Of a stretch of DNA of 64,000 nt, positions 11,006-21,703 are shown one piece after another (position 1 is the first letter of the stretch; each line of letters starts with the position of its first letter). The stretch is from Artemisia argyi (Eukaryota; Streptophyta; Magnoliopsida; Asterales; Asteraceae), in assembly GCA_030686995.1 (NCBI GenBank), contig CM060691.1, positions 88,595,055 through 88,659,054 on the forward strand, read 5' to 3'. The notes beneath the pieces are model-generated. The model was not told the DNA's origin. It did not search any database and worked only from the letters and a program-made list of their open reading frames with translations. Position numbers and translations under genes: made by a program.

Positions 11006-11265
11006 ACATGAAATGCAATGGTTCTACCTAACAACTGTTTTTCTACCTAACACCTTATCCTCACAATATAAACACACACACACACATACTCATCTCACTA
11101 TATATCTCTCTCTCTAGTAGTTTCTGTTTTCTGGCGACACCTGCATTTTCCGGCCGTCGGAATCTTTTTCAGGCCACCACGTTTTATCACCTCAACTTGT
11201 AGATCGGGCCACCCCGGTCACGATTCAACCACTCAACCTCATAACCACAAACATACACTGTTATC

Positions 11266-11780
11266 ATGGTGAAGAAGATTACAGAATTTGAAGCTTTTCA
11301 TTGTCCTTGTGAAAGAGGAGACGTGATTCTGTGAGAATCGTGTAAATCTTACTCCCGTGGTAAACTATACTATGCGTGTCCTTTCTCGCAGGTGAACAAT
11401 TACATATTTTTTCGTGTATTATATAAATAATTTGGTTAGTTGTTAAAAATAATAGTTTTTACTCTTTAACAGCCTGGGACTGAAGACCATGGATGTAATT
11501 TTTTTTTTATGGAAAGAGGAACGACTCGCCAAAATGATGATCGGTTCTCTAGGAGCTTCAACATCAAGCGGTTCTGGATCTGCTCCAAAAAGGTGCTCAA
11601 GTTGGCATGAAAAAAAATCTTAGAATAAACATGTTGGAGGCACAAAAACAGGTGCTGGAGGCAAAAAAACAGGTGCTAGAGACAAAATTAAGGGTGCTGG
11701 AGGCAAAACTTGACATGGCAACGTATCCCAACCATGACCACGCATGTCAGTCGGATGCATACTCCGTGACCTTTTAGGTG
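11266..11780 (+). pseudogene. GRF-type zinc finger and coiled-coil protein gene, broken
   Basis: The ATG at 11266 opens exon 1 (11266-11391), then an 81-bp intron (GT at 11392, AG at 11471-11472) and exon 2. Across the junction the protein has the GRF pattern: HCPC, then KLYYACP, then CNFFLW. GRF fingers bind nucleic acid, mostly single-stranded DNA or RNA. In-frame TGA at 11332-11334 truncates it after 22 residues. A frameshift near 11585-11620 separates the finger from a heptad-repeat coiled coil (LEAQKQVLEAKKQVLETKL) that ends near 11778. It resembles small GRF/coiled-coil ORFs common in plant genomes; what it does here is unknown. Confidence 0.65.
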
Positions 11781-11804
11781 ACATGGATAAATTTCATATG
11801 TAGT

Positions 11805-11915
11805 ACTGTTATCGTTGTTGTTGATGTTGTTTGCTGTTGTTGTTGATGCTATTGATGTTTAATAAAATGCTGTTGTTGTTGTTGTTGTTTAATAAAATGT
11901 TGTTGTTGTGGTAAC
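11805..11915 (+). repeat. (TGT)n-rich tract
   Basis: Imperfect TGTTGT runs interrupted twice by TTTAATAAAATG, probably the 3' untranslated part of the GRF gene. AATAAA-like signals occur inside it. Confidence 0.7.
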
Positions 11916-12044
11916 TGATGTTGAACGTTCTTTATATTTTAAATTTGTACGCACAAATAATAGAACTGAAGGAGCAATAATTATCAAACACAAAGGCAAA
12001 CTGTTTATTTAAAAAAAGCAAGAGTTCTTAACCACATGCATTTT

Positions 12045-12225
12045 CATACAGACTCAAACTAAACAACTCGACAACCAAACTAAACAACTCAACAACCAAA
12101 GGAAACAACTCAAACTAAACAACTCGACGACCAAACGAAACAACTCAAACTAAACAACTCAACATCCAAATGAAACAACTCAAACTAAACAACTCGACAA
12201 CTAAAAGAACAGATCAAACGAAACA
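12045..12225. repeat. Minisatellite AAACAACTCAAACTAAACAA
   Basis: A ~33-46-bp unit containing AAACTAAACAACTCGACAAC is repeated four to five times with small changes, immediately beyond the stop codon of the minus-strand 134-aa ORF. Confidence 0.8.
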
Positions 12226-12236
12226 ACCCGTTTATT

Positions 12237-12641
12237 TTATTTTTTGCGGCTTCTTCTCGCTTTAGTCGAACTCGCACCATCTTTTCCCTTCCTTGCTCTC
12301 ATTTCCTTGATATGTGCAAACGTAGCTTCAAGATTTGTGACCCTATTTCCCAGATTATCAAGTTTGGTTTTCAACGTACTTTCAGCTTCGTCGTCACCTA
12401 CAACAGCAACAACTTGAGCTTCAGCAACAGCTTGAGCTTCAGCAGCATCTAGCTCGTCCATGTACTCTTTGTAGTACGACTTTTTCCTACACCATTCGAT
12501 AATCTTGTCTCTCATCCACGGTTCAACGTTCTTAAAAGAACCATATTCCTCATAAACTGCATGACCAAAAGTTAACATAACTTCATTAAAGAGGAGCTCG
12601 TGTGACAAGATTTTTGAGTACTCCTCTTCAACTATAACCAC
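12237..12641 (-). CDS. Hypothetical protein (134 aa), acidic/Ala-rich with basic tail
   Basis: The minus-strand ORF starts MVIVEEEYSKILSHELLFNE. The N-terminal half is helical and charged with aromatic residues (EPWMRDKIIEWCRKKSYYKE). The middle is an Ala/Glu stretch around EAQAVAEAQ. A short predicted coiled coil follows (LDNLGNRVTNLEATFAHI), and the last 20 residues are strongly basic (KARRSRKK), like a nuclear localisation signal. I do not recognise the family. It lies inside the CACTA right arm, convergent with the GRF pseudogene, so it may be a transposon-borne gene. It may also be the remaining 3' exon of a longer gene, since a GT/AG junction upstream cannot be excluded. Confidence 0.5.
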   Translation of the reverse strand: MVIVEEEYSKILSHELLFNEVMLTFGHAVYEEYGSFKNVEPWMRDKIIEWCRKKSYYKEYMDELDAAEAQAVAEAQVVAVVGDDEAESTLKTKLDNLGNRVTNLEATFAHIKEMRARKGKDGASSTKARRSRKK

Positions 12642-12794
12642 GCCAAGTCATGTGTGTCTTGTAAGAATTGACGATTAAATTATTTGTGAGATGTGTAAAA
12701 TGAGACGGAAATAATTTTGTGAGAATGTATATATAGGTAAAAAAAATGAGACGGGAATGTATTTGTGAGGATATATATAGCCTGTTTTTTTAAG

Positions 12795-13225
12795 ATATAT
12801 TCCCATCGACATGTCGACGGGAAAAAGAACGCGGGAAAACTCCCGCCAAATATTTTCCCATTTATTAAAAATATTTATAATTAGTAATATACTCCCGTCG
12901 ACATGTCGACGGGACTCTCAAAACAAATAATTATTATGCTTAATCACACGTTAATTGCGAGAAAAAACGTGATTAATATATTCCCGTCGACAAGTCGAGG
13001 GGAATATATTAGCGGGTAAATTTCGCGCCCAATTTTAGTGAATTATTGAGGTGAAAAAAATATGTTAAAATCTTCCCGTCGACATGTCGACGAGAAAATA
13101 CGATTATAAAAAATTCAACGCAGTTGGGCTCGGTTAAGCGTTTTTTTTTGTCGTTTAGTGGGTGATGCCGTCGACATATTGTCGACGGGAACCCGTCGAC
13201 GCCTGTTCTCCTGTTTCTTGTAGTG
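12795..13225. repeat. CACTA subterminal palindromes and TIR
   Basis: Copies of the self-complementary motif CCCGTCGACATGTCGACGGG, some degenerate, lie near 12803, 12894, 12980, 13073 and 13165-13200, followed by the TIR ending TTGTAGTG at 13225. Even spacing of about 90 bp suggests transposase-binding sites. Confidence 0.85.
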
Positions 13226-14186
13226 AATCCGTTATACAAAACGCGTAAAGGTAATCAATAATTGTTAACACTGAATTCACATGTTCTATCTCTTCATCCC
13301 CACGTCCACCATCTGGACTCCCTTTACCAAGATATCTACTCCCAAACATGAGTTTTCTGCTGATGTTGCTCGAGTATTGTTGTACGACAATCCTCATGTT
13401 CACTACGCCTTTGGTCACCGCAATATTAGTCTCACATTGGTTGTAAATGTACCTACAAGTAAAACAAAGTAATATGTTAAACAGTAGTGGATACCATATT
13501 TATATATCGTTGTTCCTTTGTTTTTGCATGACCCACTGTAATTAAGAATCTTATGCCGCTAGATTTTATCTGCATGTATTTTTGGGCTGTAATTGAGAAC
13601 AAAACCCTAGATTTTATACATCTATGTTATTAAAAAATGTTTTATTCTAATTGCGTACATTGAGACATTCCAATAAGCCGGCGAACCAATTATGGCATCG
13701 GTTCTGCGATCGACCGTAATCAAGCTCATTTACTTAGGCCTATTTAGTTATTAAGCTTATAATTAACTTACAGGTTCAGATGACAGTTTGCATCGGAAAC
13801 CAACCAAACACAAACATGTCTTTTATATAATAAAATAAAACTTTAAGTGGTACTTTTCCATTTAAAAAAAAAACTAAAACATATCTTATTTAGTTATAGT
13901 ATTATTTTTAAAACAAAATATATATTCTCTTATTAGTTAACATTTTATAGTTATCCATAACACAAGTAGAAGATAAATATAAAAAATATAGATAAGATGT
14001 AATTAACAATATGGTTAAAATTTTTAAATAATTATCTTTAATAATAAAAAAACTATAATTAAACATCATAAATAAAAAAAATATTAAATTATTTGTTTTT
14101 TAATAAATAAAAATATATGATTAAAAAAAATTAAAAAAAAAAACCGCGCGTGCTCGGGCAGTAGTAGTATACTAGCACATGCATTA

Positions 14187-15596
14187 TGATGCGTGGGAAT
14201 CGTAACAGGCTTTACCTCTCGAAGGATCTCGAGAAGCTTACAACCCCCACCAGGCAGTGTACCTGATCGTTGTAGTATAGTATAGTGACAAGTACCGGAG
14301 GATTGATCGTTCAGCTTAGGAATAGTGTCGCTAGGATTAGAAAACCTAATTAATAGTTCTAAAGGTGAGGGATGATTATTTTTGTATTTTTATATTTTTA
14401 TGAAAGCAAGTAAAATCTCGGGTTTTGGAGGAATGGGCGGAATTAGTTGCTATTCAACTAACCCAACACTAATATATAATCAAAATAAAATACTGAAAAT
14501 GAAATTAAACTAAATTATACTAAGGTTGTGAGCAGTAATTGGAGAAATTGTGTTTGCTTAGACTTCACTATTCCCTAGATATCTTTTACACGTTAATTAC
14601 TTGTTATACTTGTATGGATGACGGATTGTATTTCTTAATACCATTCGTGGGGTAGCATACATAACTCCCCAACTCTATGAGCTCTTATCTCCTCTTACAC
14701 CATGACCCAGCACAACTATAGGGATTGTAAACAGTGGCTCATGCATTAAATACAACCAATAAAGACATAGTACGCCTCGGTTCATGTTTCTTAAGACGTT
14801 CAAGCATGTTACCATTTGGAGATCTGCCAGTTTTCTTAAGCCTAATATATAAAATCATTCATCCAAGACAAGAATAGACAAGTAATCAACACATAATCAA
14901 CATCTAGGTTTCATTAGATCTAAGCAAACACAAAAGAGATCTAGCCTAGCATAATGGAATTGAGACAAGAACAAGATATAAACAACCAACACATAGACAT
15001 ATTGATTGAATTAGAAGAACACTTATCTCAATTACAATGCAAGGTATCAAGGGTTTGGAACCCTTGAAAAACCTGTAAAAGATGCACCAAATTCGTCTTT
15101 AGGGTTTCACCAAAACTTCTCTCCCTTTTTAATGAAAAAACTAGAAAACTATATATAGGAAAACTGGGCTAACGGCGTCAAGACAAGCATGTGACGCCGT
15201 CACCTCGCCGCCAAATACTTTCTCGGACGGCCTTGATCTACTTATGACGGCCTATGTGACGCTGTCACCAACCACGGTATTTTATTCTTGGCACTTTGAC
15301 GCCGTCAGGATGACTTTTGACGCCGTCATCAACTACGGTGTTTTATTCTTGATGTCTGACGCCGTCAGGGTGTAACTCTTGACGCCGTCACCTAGTGTCT
15401 TCAGCATGGAAAATTGATACTTTGCCGTTTTCTTCACTTTTATGCTCCAAAAACGTCCAAAATGGCTTCTTTTCCAGAATTCACTCTCCAAACACCTAAA
15501 ATCACAAAAGGAACGATTTAGGGCAATATTTAATCAAATAAAGTCGGATTCGGGATAAAATGACCCCCTAAAAACGGATCATTTTTCGCCTCATCA
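14187..15596 (-). repeat. 3' LTR of Athila-like element
   Basis: 1,410 bp, starting TGATGCGTGG. It contains about seven TGACGCCGTCA-type palindromes between 15170 and 15400, followed by the conserved end CGCCTCATCA. Confidence 0.93.
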
Positions 15597-16186
15597 TATA
15601 CCCTTACACTTGAGATTTGCTTGTCCTCAAGCAAATGAGCTTTTATTCTACTCAAAAGACAAGTTAGGGGTCATTTAACACTAATATAAAAGTAATTACA
15701 ACAAATAATCGTTCCACTAAAGACCAATAGACAAGCACGGAGGTCATACACAAGCACCTCACAAATAGTGTTTAGATACTCACATCTCTCGGGTGTAATA
15801 AAGTAATATAACATTATGGAAATGGAAGATATCTCTCACTACCTGTCATAGCAAAATAGATTACCATAGGCTTGGGAAAGGATCAAACCTCCACCGCATG
15901 GCGTAAGCACCTAGGATAAACTATCAAAGAGGTCTTTTAAAGGTTGTAACGTTAGGTATAGGGATATGAATTACATGGTTTTGTTGGATAAAAGAAGTTT
16001 TACTGGTGGCGAGTTAACAATCTTGGTTAATTACATGTACAAGATGGCGTTGCTAAGCCAAGACTAGACTCGACTTAAGCTAATAAACGAAAAATAACAA
16101 AGAAATCAAATGAACATAGAATGAAACGGGATGGTAGTCCGTATGTTTTTTCTCTTTTTCTTTTCTATTTTTTTTATCTTTTTCTT

Positions 16187-16221
<35 letters not shown>

Positions 16222-18072
16222 TACACTCTTACCCTACCATCCAAAATAATACATCATAGGGGTATGAACGTTCCCTTTACACTTGAATCTTTACATGCTT
16301 TACAATTAACTAATCTAATGACTCGAATTAAGAAAATCAAAACACTTGGAGCACTTTTAAGATTAACGTACATATGAGGGTAATAATATGATGTTCTTCC
16401 CCATTACTCCATAAAATAAGTACTTACCCATGAGTCCCAATCATCCCAAAACAATATGTACAAGGATATGACTCGACTTAGCAACCATGTAATCAATTAG
16501 AAAGTTAACTTAGGGTTTAACAAATAACAATAATGCACTAAAAATGAGCGCATACACGGAAGGTTAAGGCGATTTGGTTGTACATTTAAGTGGGGTGTAA
16601 CAAATTCTTCCTTTAAGTAAGATGCTTAAAGTTAGAAACGAAAAGATAGGCTCGGAGGGGTGTACTAGGGGTTTCGTGTACTAAAAATGAGTACAACGCT
16701 AAAGGTGTGGGAAAAATTAGTTGACTTAACTAGCCAAGTAATATGACTTAAATGGTCAAGTAATTATGATACGGGTTTAACACAAGGGTGATCCTAATGC
16801 CTCTTATCATGTAGTAAATCCTACTACACGAATGTAGTCTCACTAGCGGTCTCGGGATTCATCACTAACGCAAGTTCTAGAATCTAAATGCTACCGGTAC
16901 ACTCATAAGCACCAATAATGAATGCTTTTCCTATCAAATCTAAAGGCGAACCTCACATTTTTGGGTGGAAAATTTTTCTGAATATACGGTTATGTGCTAG
17001 TCATACAACCTCCTATCCATGAGACGCTTGCTATGGCTAAAGTTTCACTCCTAAATGTTGTAAAAAATTTTAAATTTGGCGCTAAAATTACACTAACAAG
17101 TATTTCTCATAGTTTTATTACACATGTACTATCAAACAAAACAAACTCAAGCGAAAGTGCATATGTAAGGTATCATCTTTTTACCCTCCCCTTACACTTA
17201 AGATGAACATTGTCCCCAATGTTCAAGTAAAGAATGTAAAAGTTAAGAAGTAAAGAGAATGAAATCAAATACTCCCCTGATTCGCTCGGTATGGATTATA
17301 GGTTGGCCAGGTTAGATCTTCCTCCAAGAAAATGAACAATCAAAGCTTCCCTTCCAGAATATAAATCATCTTCTTGTCATAAATAACCTGTAAATACTGA
17401 GAACAATAGACAAGGCAACCTCGCGTAAAATCGGCGGCATCCTATATAAGTTACTAAATCCTAGAAAACAAAGTAAGATATAATGCTTGTGGAATGAAGT
17501 TTGCAGATTTCCTGGAGATTATAAAACTTAATAATTCACAAAAACCATAAGACTCCGTTAGAAAAACAAAACCGGTAAAATTTCCAGATTTTTAACTCCT
17601 GACGCCGTCAAGAGTAATACTCTGACGCCGTCAGAATGGACCTGCAGAAATTCTTATGTTAAGTTTCCGGAAAATTTCTGGAAAAACTTTGTCCTACTTC
17701 CTGGAAAATCCTGCAAAACTTTATTATGACTCAATACAAGCATTTGACTCTAACAAATACGAATATACATGTTCATTTAATATTGTGGAGAATCATGATC
17801 GGTTTGTTTCTTAAAAACATATTTGGGGTTTCCCCTTACACTTATCTTTTGCAAAAATACCTTTAGGTTGAATTTAAGACTAGGCCAAACAACATAATAA
17901 AGTACTTCCACATTTTAATTGAGAAACATGATCAACCAACAATAAAAAAAATAAAACATGCATACGGAAGCAAATAACAATCAAACAAATAAAATCACAC
18001 AAAACATGGGTTGCCTCCCAAGAAGCTCTTTTCTTTATTTACGAGTCTTGTAGCTAGACTCAAAGTCATGGG
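15597..18072. other. Internal non-coding region of Athila-like element
   Basis: 2.5 kb without a convincing ORF on either strand. It contains a long T tract (about 16190-16219), two further TGACGCCGTCA motifs near 17600-17635, and on the minus strand a purine-rich stretch next to the 3' LTR (CAAGTGTAAGGGTATA) that would serve as polypurine tract. The first ~790 bp is matched by the second copy at 59450-60222, so it is part of the family and not later insertion. Confidence 0.75.
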
Positions 18073-18969
18073 CTATCGTGTATCGCTTATGCTCACGTAA
18101 CCAAGTGTGAGCCATCTAACAGTCGCCTCATCCTTCTTATACTCTTCTCCTAACTCTAAGCACCCGCGATAGTATTTTTTATTCTTTTCGTGCGTGTACT
18201 TAAGTCCCTTTCTCTTATCATTCTCACTTAGCATTTCCATGGGCGGATACCTACTACACTTTTCCATGGAAAAATCTTTCAACATGGGATGTGCGCGTGG
18301 CATTTGATAAACAAAATCTTCATCCCCATCCGAGAATGTAATTAGCCCTTCTATGAGTTTTTCATCGAGGTTGGTCAATCGTTTGAAGGGTTTTCCAAAC
18401 ACAACTTGGGTCAATTTATTATCAATAAACTCTCCTAGATTTTCCATAACCATGAACTCAACAAGATAAACCAACTTTCCTACAAACACGTGCAATGGTA
18501 TTGCCTTAGCAATAATGTTGTCTCCTTTGTATTCTAACTCATCTACCATGATTTTATTGTATTCGTTACGTGAAATTATGTTCATCGGAAGAGATGAGTT
18601 GAGATAGGCGTTAAAGCTCTTAAATCCAATCTTACAAGGGAATTGCATGTTAAATGAACTATCGCACTCGATTCTAGTTCTAGGGTCAACATGCCTAAGG
18701 GGGTTTATCTCCTCCTCCATTCTATCCTCATTAATTACGTCACCATCATCAAGATCCTCATCGGAGTCTGAATAGTAAAAAGGACTAGCCCTACGGTCAT
18801 CATCATGATCAGACTCCTTTAACTCAGAATTATTGTCAAAGTGGTGGTTAGGTGAGAGGTTAGGTGGGTTCTCATTTTCTGCTAAAGGAAGTGGGGCGGG
18901 CAATTGGAACTTCCTACGACGAAAAACACGAATAACAGGAATCAGCCGATCAATGTTATTGTTATCCAT
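18073..18969 (-). CDS. Retroviral-protease-like ORF of Athila-like element (298 aa)
   Basis: This intact minus-strand ORF starts 160 bp inside the 5' LTR. Residues 1-100 are acidic and low in complexity (runs of D/E). Residues 105-210 resemble the aspartic-protease-like domain of Athila-type gypsy polyproteins: a beta-rich core with NIISRNEYNKIM, VFVGKLVYLVEFMVME and VVFGKPFKRLTNLDE. At the place of the catalytic Asp-Thr/Leu-Gly-Ser the sequence has NSSL, so the catalytic Asp is replaced by Asn and proteolysis is unlikely. No zinc knuckle, RT or integrase follows. The absence of stop codons despite the lost active site suggests another role or very recent spread by helper elements. Confidence 0.75.
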   Translation of the reverse strand: MDNNNIDRLIPVIRVFRRRKFQLPAPLPLAENENPPNLSPNHHFDNNSELKESDHDDDRRASPFYYSDSDEDLDDGDVINEDRMEEEINPLRHVDPRTRIECDSSFNMQFPCKIGFKSFNAYLNSSLPMNIISRNEYNKIMVDELEYKGDNIIAKAIPLHVFVGKLVYLVEFMVMENLGEFIDNKLTQVVFGKPFKRLTNLDEKLIEGLITFSDGDEDFVYQMPRAHPMLKDFSMEKCSRYPPMEMLSENDKRKGLKYTHEKNKKYYRGCLELGEEYKKDEATVRWLTLGYVSISDTR

Positions 18970-19107
18970 CGAAACAGTTTACGAACAAACACACAAAGAA
19001 ATAAGATAGACTAAAGAAGACCTAAAAATAAAAATAAAATCTTACTAGAAAGGAATCTAGCAAGTAGACCTAATAAAAAGAAATCCTAACCTAGACAATA
19101 ACTATTC

Positions 19108-19130
19108 CCCGGACTGCGGCGCCAAAAACT
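19108..19130 (-). other. Primer-binding site (tRNA-Asp type) of Athila-like element
   Basis: The minus strand contains TGGCGCCGCAGTCCGGGG adjoining the LTR. It resembles the TGGCGCCGTTGCCGGGGA site used by Athila/Tat elements, with a few changes. Confidence 0.75.
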
Positions 19131-20540
19131 TGATGCGTGGGAATCGCAACAGGCTTTACCTCTCGAGGGATCTCGAGAAGCTTACAACCCCCACCAGGCA
19201 GTGTACCTGATCGTTGTAGTATAGTATAGTGACAAGTACCGGGGGATTGATCGTTCAGCTTAGGAATAGTGTCGCTAGGATTAGAAAACCTAATTAATAG
19301 TTCTAAAGGTGAGGGATGATTATTTTTGTATTTTTATATTTTTATGAAAGCAAGTAAAATCTCGGGTTTTGGAGGAATGGGCGGAATTAGTTGCTATTCA
19401 ACTAACCCAAAACTAATATATAATCAAAATAAAATACTGAAAATGAAATTAAACTAAATTATACTAAGGTTGTGAGCAGTAATTGGAGGAATTGTGTTTA
19501 CTTAGACTTCACTACTCCCTAGATATCTTTTACACGTTAATTACTTGTTATACTTGTATGGATGACGGATTGTATTCCTTAATACCATTCGTGGGGTGGC
19601 ATACATAACTCCCCAACTCTATGAGCTCTTATCTCCTCCTACACCATGACCCAACACAACTATAGGGATTGTAAACAGTGGCTCATGCATTAAATACAAC
19701 CAATAAAGAACTAGTACGCCTCGGTTCATGTTTCTTAAGACGTTCAAGCATGTTACCATTTGGAGATCTGTCAGTTTTCTTAAGCCTAACATATAAAATC
19801 ATTCATCCAAGACAAGAATAGACAAGTAATCAACACATAATCAACATCTAGGTTTCATTAGATCTAAGCAAACACAAAAGAGATCTAGCCTAGCATAATG
19901 GAATTGAGACAAGAACAAGATATAAACAACCAACACATAGACATATTGATTGAATTAGAAGAACACTTATCTCAATTACAATGCAAGGTATCAAGGGTTT
20001 GGAACCCTTGAAAAACCTGTAAAAGATGCACCAAATTCGTCTTTAGGGTTTCACCAAAACTTCTCTCCTTTTTTAATGAAAAAACTAAAAAACTATATAT
20101 AGGAAAACTGGGCTGACGGCGTCAAGACAAGCATGTGACGCTGTCACCTCGCCGCCAAATACTTCCTCGGACGGCCTTGATCTACTTATGACGGCCTATG
20201 TGACGCCGTCACCAACCACGGTATTTTATTCTTGGCACTTTGACGCCGTCAGGATGACTTTTGACGCCGTCATCAACTACGGTGTTTTATTCTTGATGTC
20301 TGACGCCGTCAGGGTGTAACTCTTGACGCCGTCACCTAGTGTCTTCAGCATGGAAAATTGATACTTTGCCGTTTTCTTCACTTTTATGCTCCAAAGACGT
20401 CCAAAATGGCTTCTTTTCCAGAATTCACTCTCCAAACACCTAAAATCACAAAAGGAACGATTTAGGGCAATATTTGATCAAATAAAGTCGGATTCGGGCT
20501 TAAATGACCCCCTAAAAACGGATCATTTTTCGCCTCATCA
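19131..20540 (-). repeat. 5' LTR of Athila-like element
   Basis: 1,410 bp, the same length as its partner at 14187-15596 with scattered single-base differences. It has the same TGACGCCGTCA cluster (20115-20335). Confidence 0.93.
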
Positions 20541-21354
20541 CATTACTAAACATAGACTTAAACAATATTTATTTATTTATTATTATTATTATTATTTTTA
20601 TTTTTTTGCCGGAGGAAGCACAAAACACATTTCATACCTAAGGAGATTATCGGCTTCTTCATCGCGCTTGTTTTGAAGCAACTTATGCCTAGCCACCGAA
20701 AGGATCTCGGAGGCTAGTATTTTTCTCATACTCTTCCAATGACTACTCATTGGAACAAGGGCAATGTCCAAGTAACCACCGCTCGTCAAGTTCCCCGACA
20801 TGCAATTAGGTCTTGACCCAAATATCTCATCTTTGTCCTTCAAAAACTCACAAGCAATCTTTAGATCGGTCACAGCTATTACATGGACATTTCCTAGACG
20901 AATGCATATGATCTTTGTGTTCATTTCGTCCATCTTCCCATGAATCCATCTGAACGCAGGCTTGTTTCGAAGCATGGTGGGATCAACATAAGACAAAACA
21001 CTGTGAAATTGATCTTCATTTATTAAGAGAAAAAATGTCTTTTGGGTTTATTAAAACTTTTGAAAGTGGCTTATACTAAAAATGCAGCAGATTTTTTTAT
21101 AAAGGGTTGAGTGTGTCTCAACATAAACAAGTTTGTGATAAACTTGGATTGGTTGACATGTTCAAACCGTAAGCTTGAGATGGGGTGTTGATATGTGTTA
21201 CTTTTTCAATCTTATTATGTCTTGACTAAGTCAAGAGACCAATGTTACTTGTATTATTTATAGTTTGGAAGTTTGTTTTGTATTTGACAGGTTTCCTAAA
21301 CTACAAGGGCTAAAGTTTAATGTTGCATTTTATATTCACCTATCGGGATCTAGG

Positions 21355-21552
21355 CACGGGCGAAGATAAAGGGGGCTCCGGGAGGTCACGTGACCCCCCA
21401 GCAAAAAAAATGTAGTGGAAATTTTTGAAATTTTTTTGCTATTTTTGTAATTTGCCCCCGCCCACCCCCTCCCAACGGACCAATTTTTAGTGTAGTTTTT
21501 AAAAATTATCATATTTTGCCCCCTCAACAATAAAGTTCTGGCTCCGCCCCTG
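21355..21552. mobile_element. hAT-type MITE (198 bp)
   Basis: The ends are CACGGGCGAAG and CTCCGCCCCTG, so the imperfect terminal inverted repeat is CA(C/G)GGGCG(A/G)AG. The perfect 8-bp duplication GATCTAGG (21347-21354 and 21553-21560) is diagnostic of hAT insertion. There is no coding capacity. It lies in the copia LTR. Confidence 0.85.
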
Positions 21553-21703
21553 GATCTAGGCTTTCAGTTAACACAATTCAGTCTCTTGTTTTCTCCTCAG
21601 TTTTACACACAGTTCGTTATCTTGTTAGTATTGTGATATATCAACCTCTTTCTTTTTGATTTTTCTAGTCTTGTATCATCACAGATCTGCTGATTTTTGA
21701 GTG

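Larger units (their letters stand above)
11006..13225. mobile_element. Right-hand part of a second CACTA element (TIR CACTACAAGAAA type)
   Basis: The segment ends in CTGTTTCTTGTAGTG at 13225, a classic CACTA terminus, directly next to CYP79 exon sequence. Its subterminal 430 bp hold five copies of a CCCGTCGACATGTCGACGGG-type palindrome. No matching left TIR is visible between 11006 and here, so the element probably continues beyond element C, which appears to be inserted in it. The segment carries a broken GRF zinc-finger gene and a 134-aa ORF. That these are its own cargo is inference. Confidence 0.75.
14187..20540 (-). mobile_element. Athila-like Ty3/gypsy LTR element, non-autonomous
   Basis: The two LTRs of exactly 1,410 bp each (14187-15596, 19131-20540) begin TGATGCGTGG and end CTCATCA, and differ at only a small number of sites. 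The 5-bp duplication CATTA flanks the element (14182-14186, 20541-20545). Next to the right LTR the minus strand reads TTTTTGGCGCCGCAGTCCGG, a tRNA-Asp-type primer site as in Athila/Tat elements, so the element runs on the minus strand. The only sizeable ORF is a protease-like one (18073-18969); gag, RT and integrase are missing. It is a recent insertion into intron 1 of the P450 pseudogene. A diverged second copy starts at 58005. Confidence 0.92.
13226..20979 (-). pseudogene. Truncated duplicate of the CYP79-type P450 gene
   Basis: Two exon fragments nearly identical to the intact gene at 24258-26716. The exon 2 fragment (13226-13452) covers the first 227 bases of exon 2 and is cut by the CACTA terminus. 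Intron 1 (13453-14186 and 20546-20637) is matched base for base over long stretches but is split by an Athila-like element with TSD CATTA. The exon 1 fragment (20638-20979) starts within the MLRNKPAFRW block; the membrane anchor and PPGP hinge are lost because sequence from 20980 on is copia DNA. The third exon with the heme site is absent. It is a dead tandem copy, same orientation as its source. Confidence 0.93.

Noticed and set aside
11006..11260. Left TIR of the second CACTA element
   Set aside because: No CACTACAAGAAA start was found here or elsewhere left of 13225; the left end is probably outside the window.
16994..17206. 70-codon ORF in the Athila-like interior
   Set aside because: No start context or domain, and it lies antisense to the element; likely chance.
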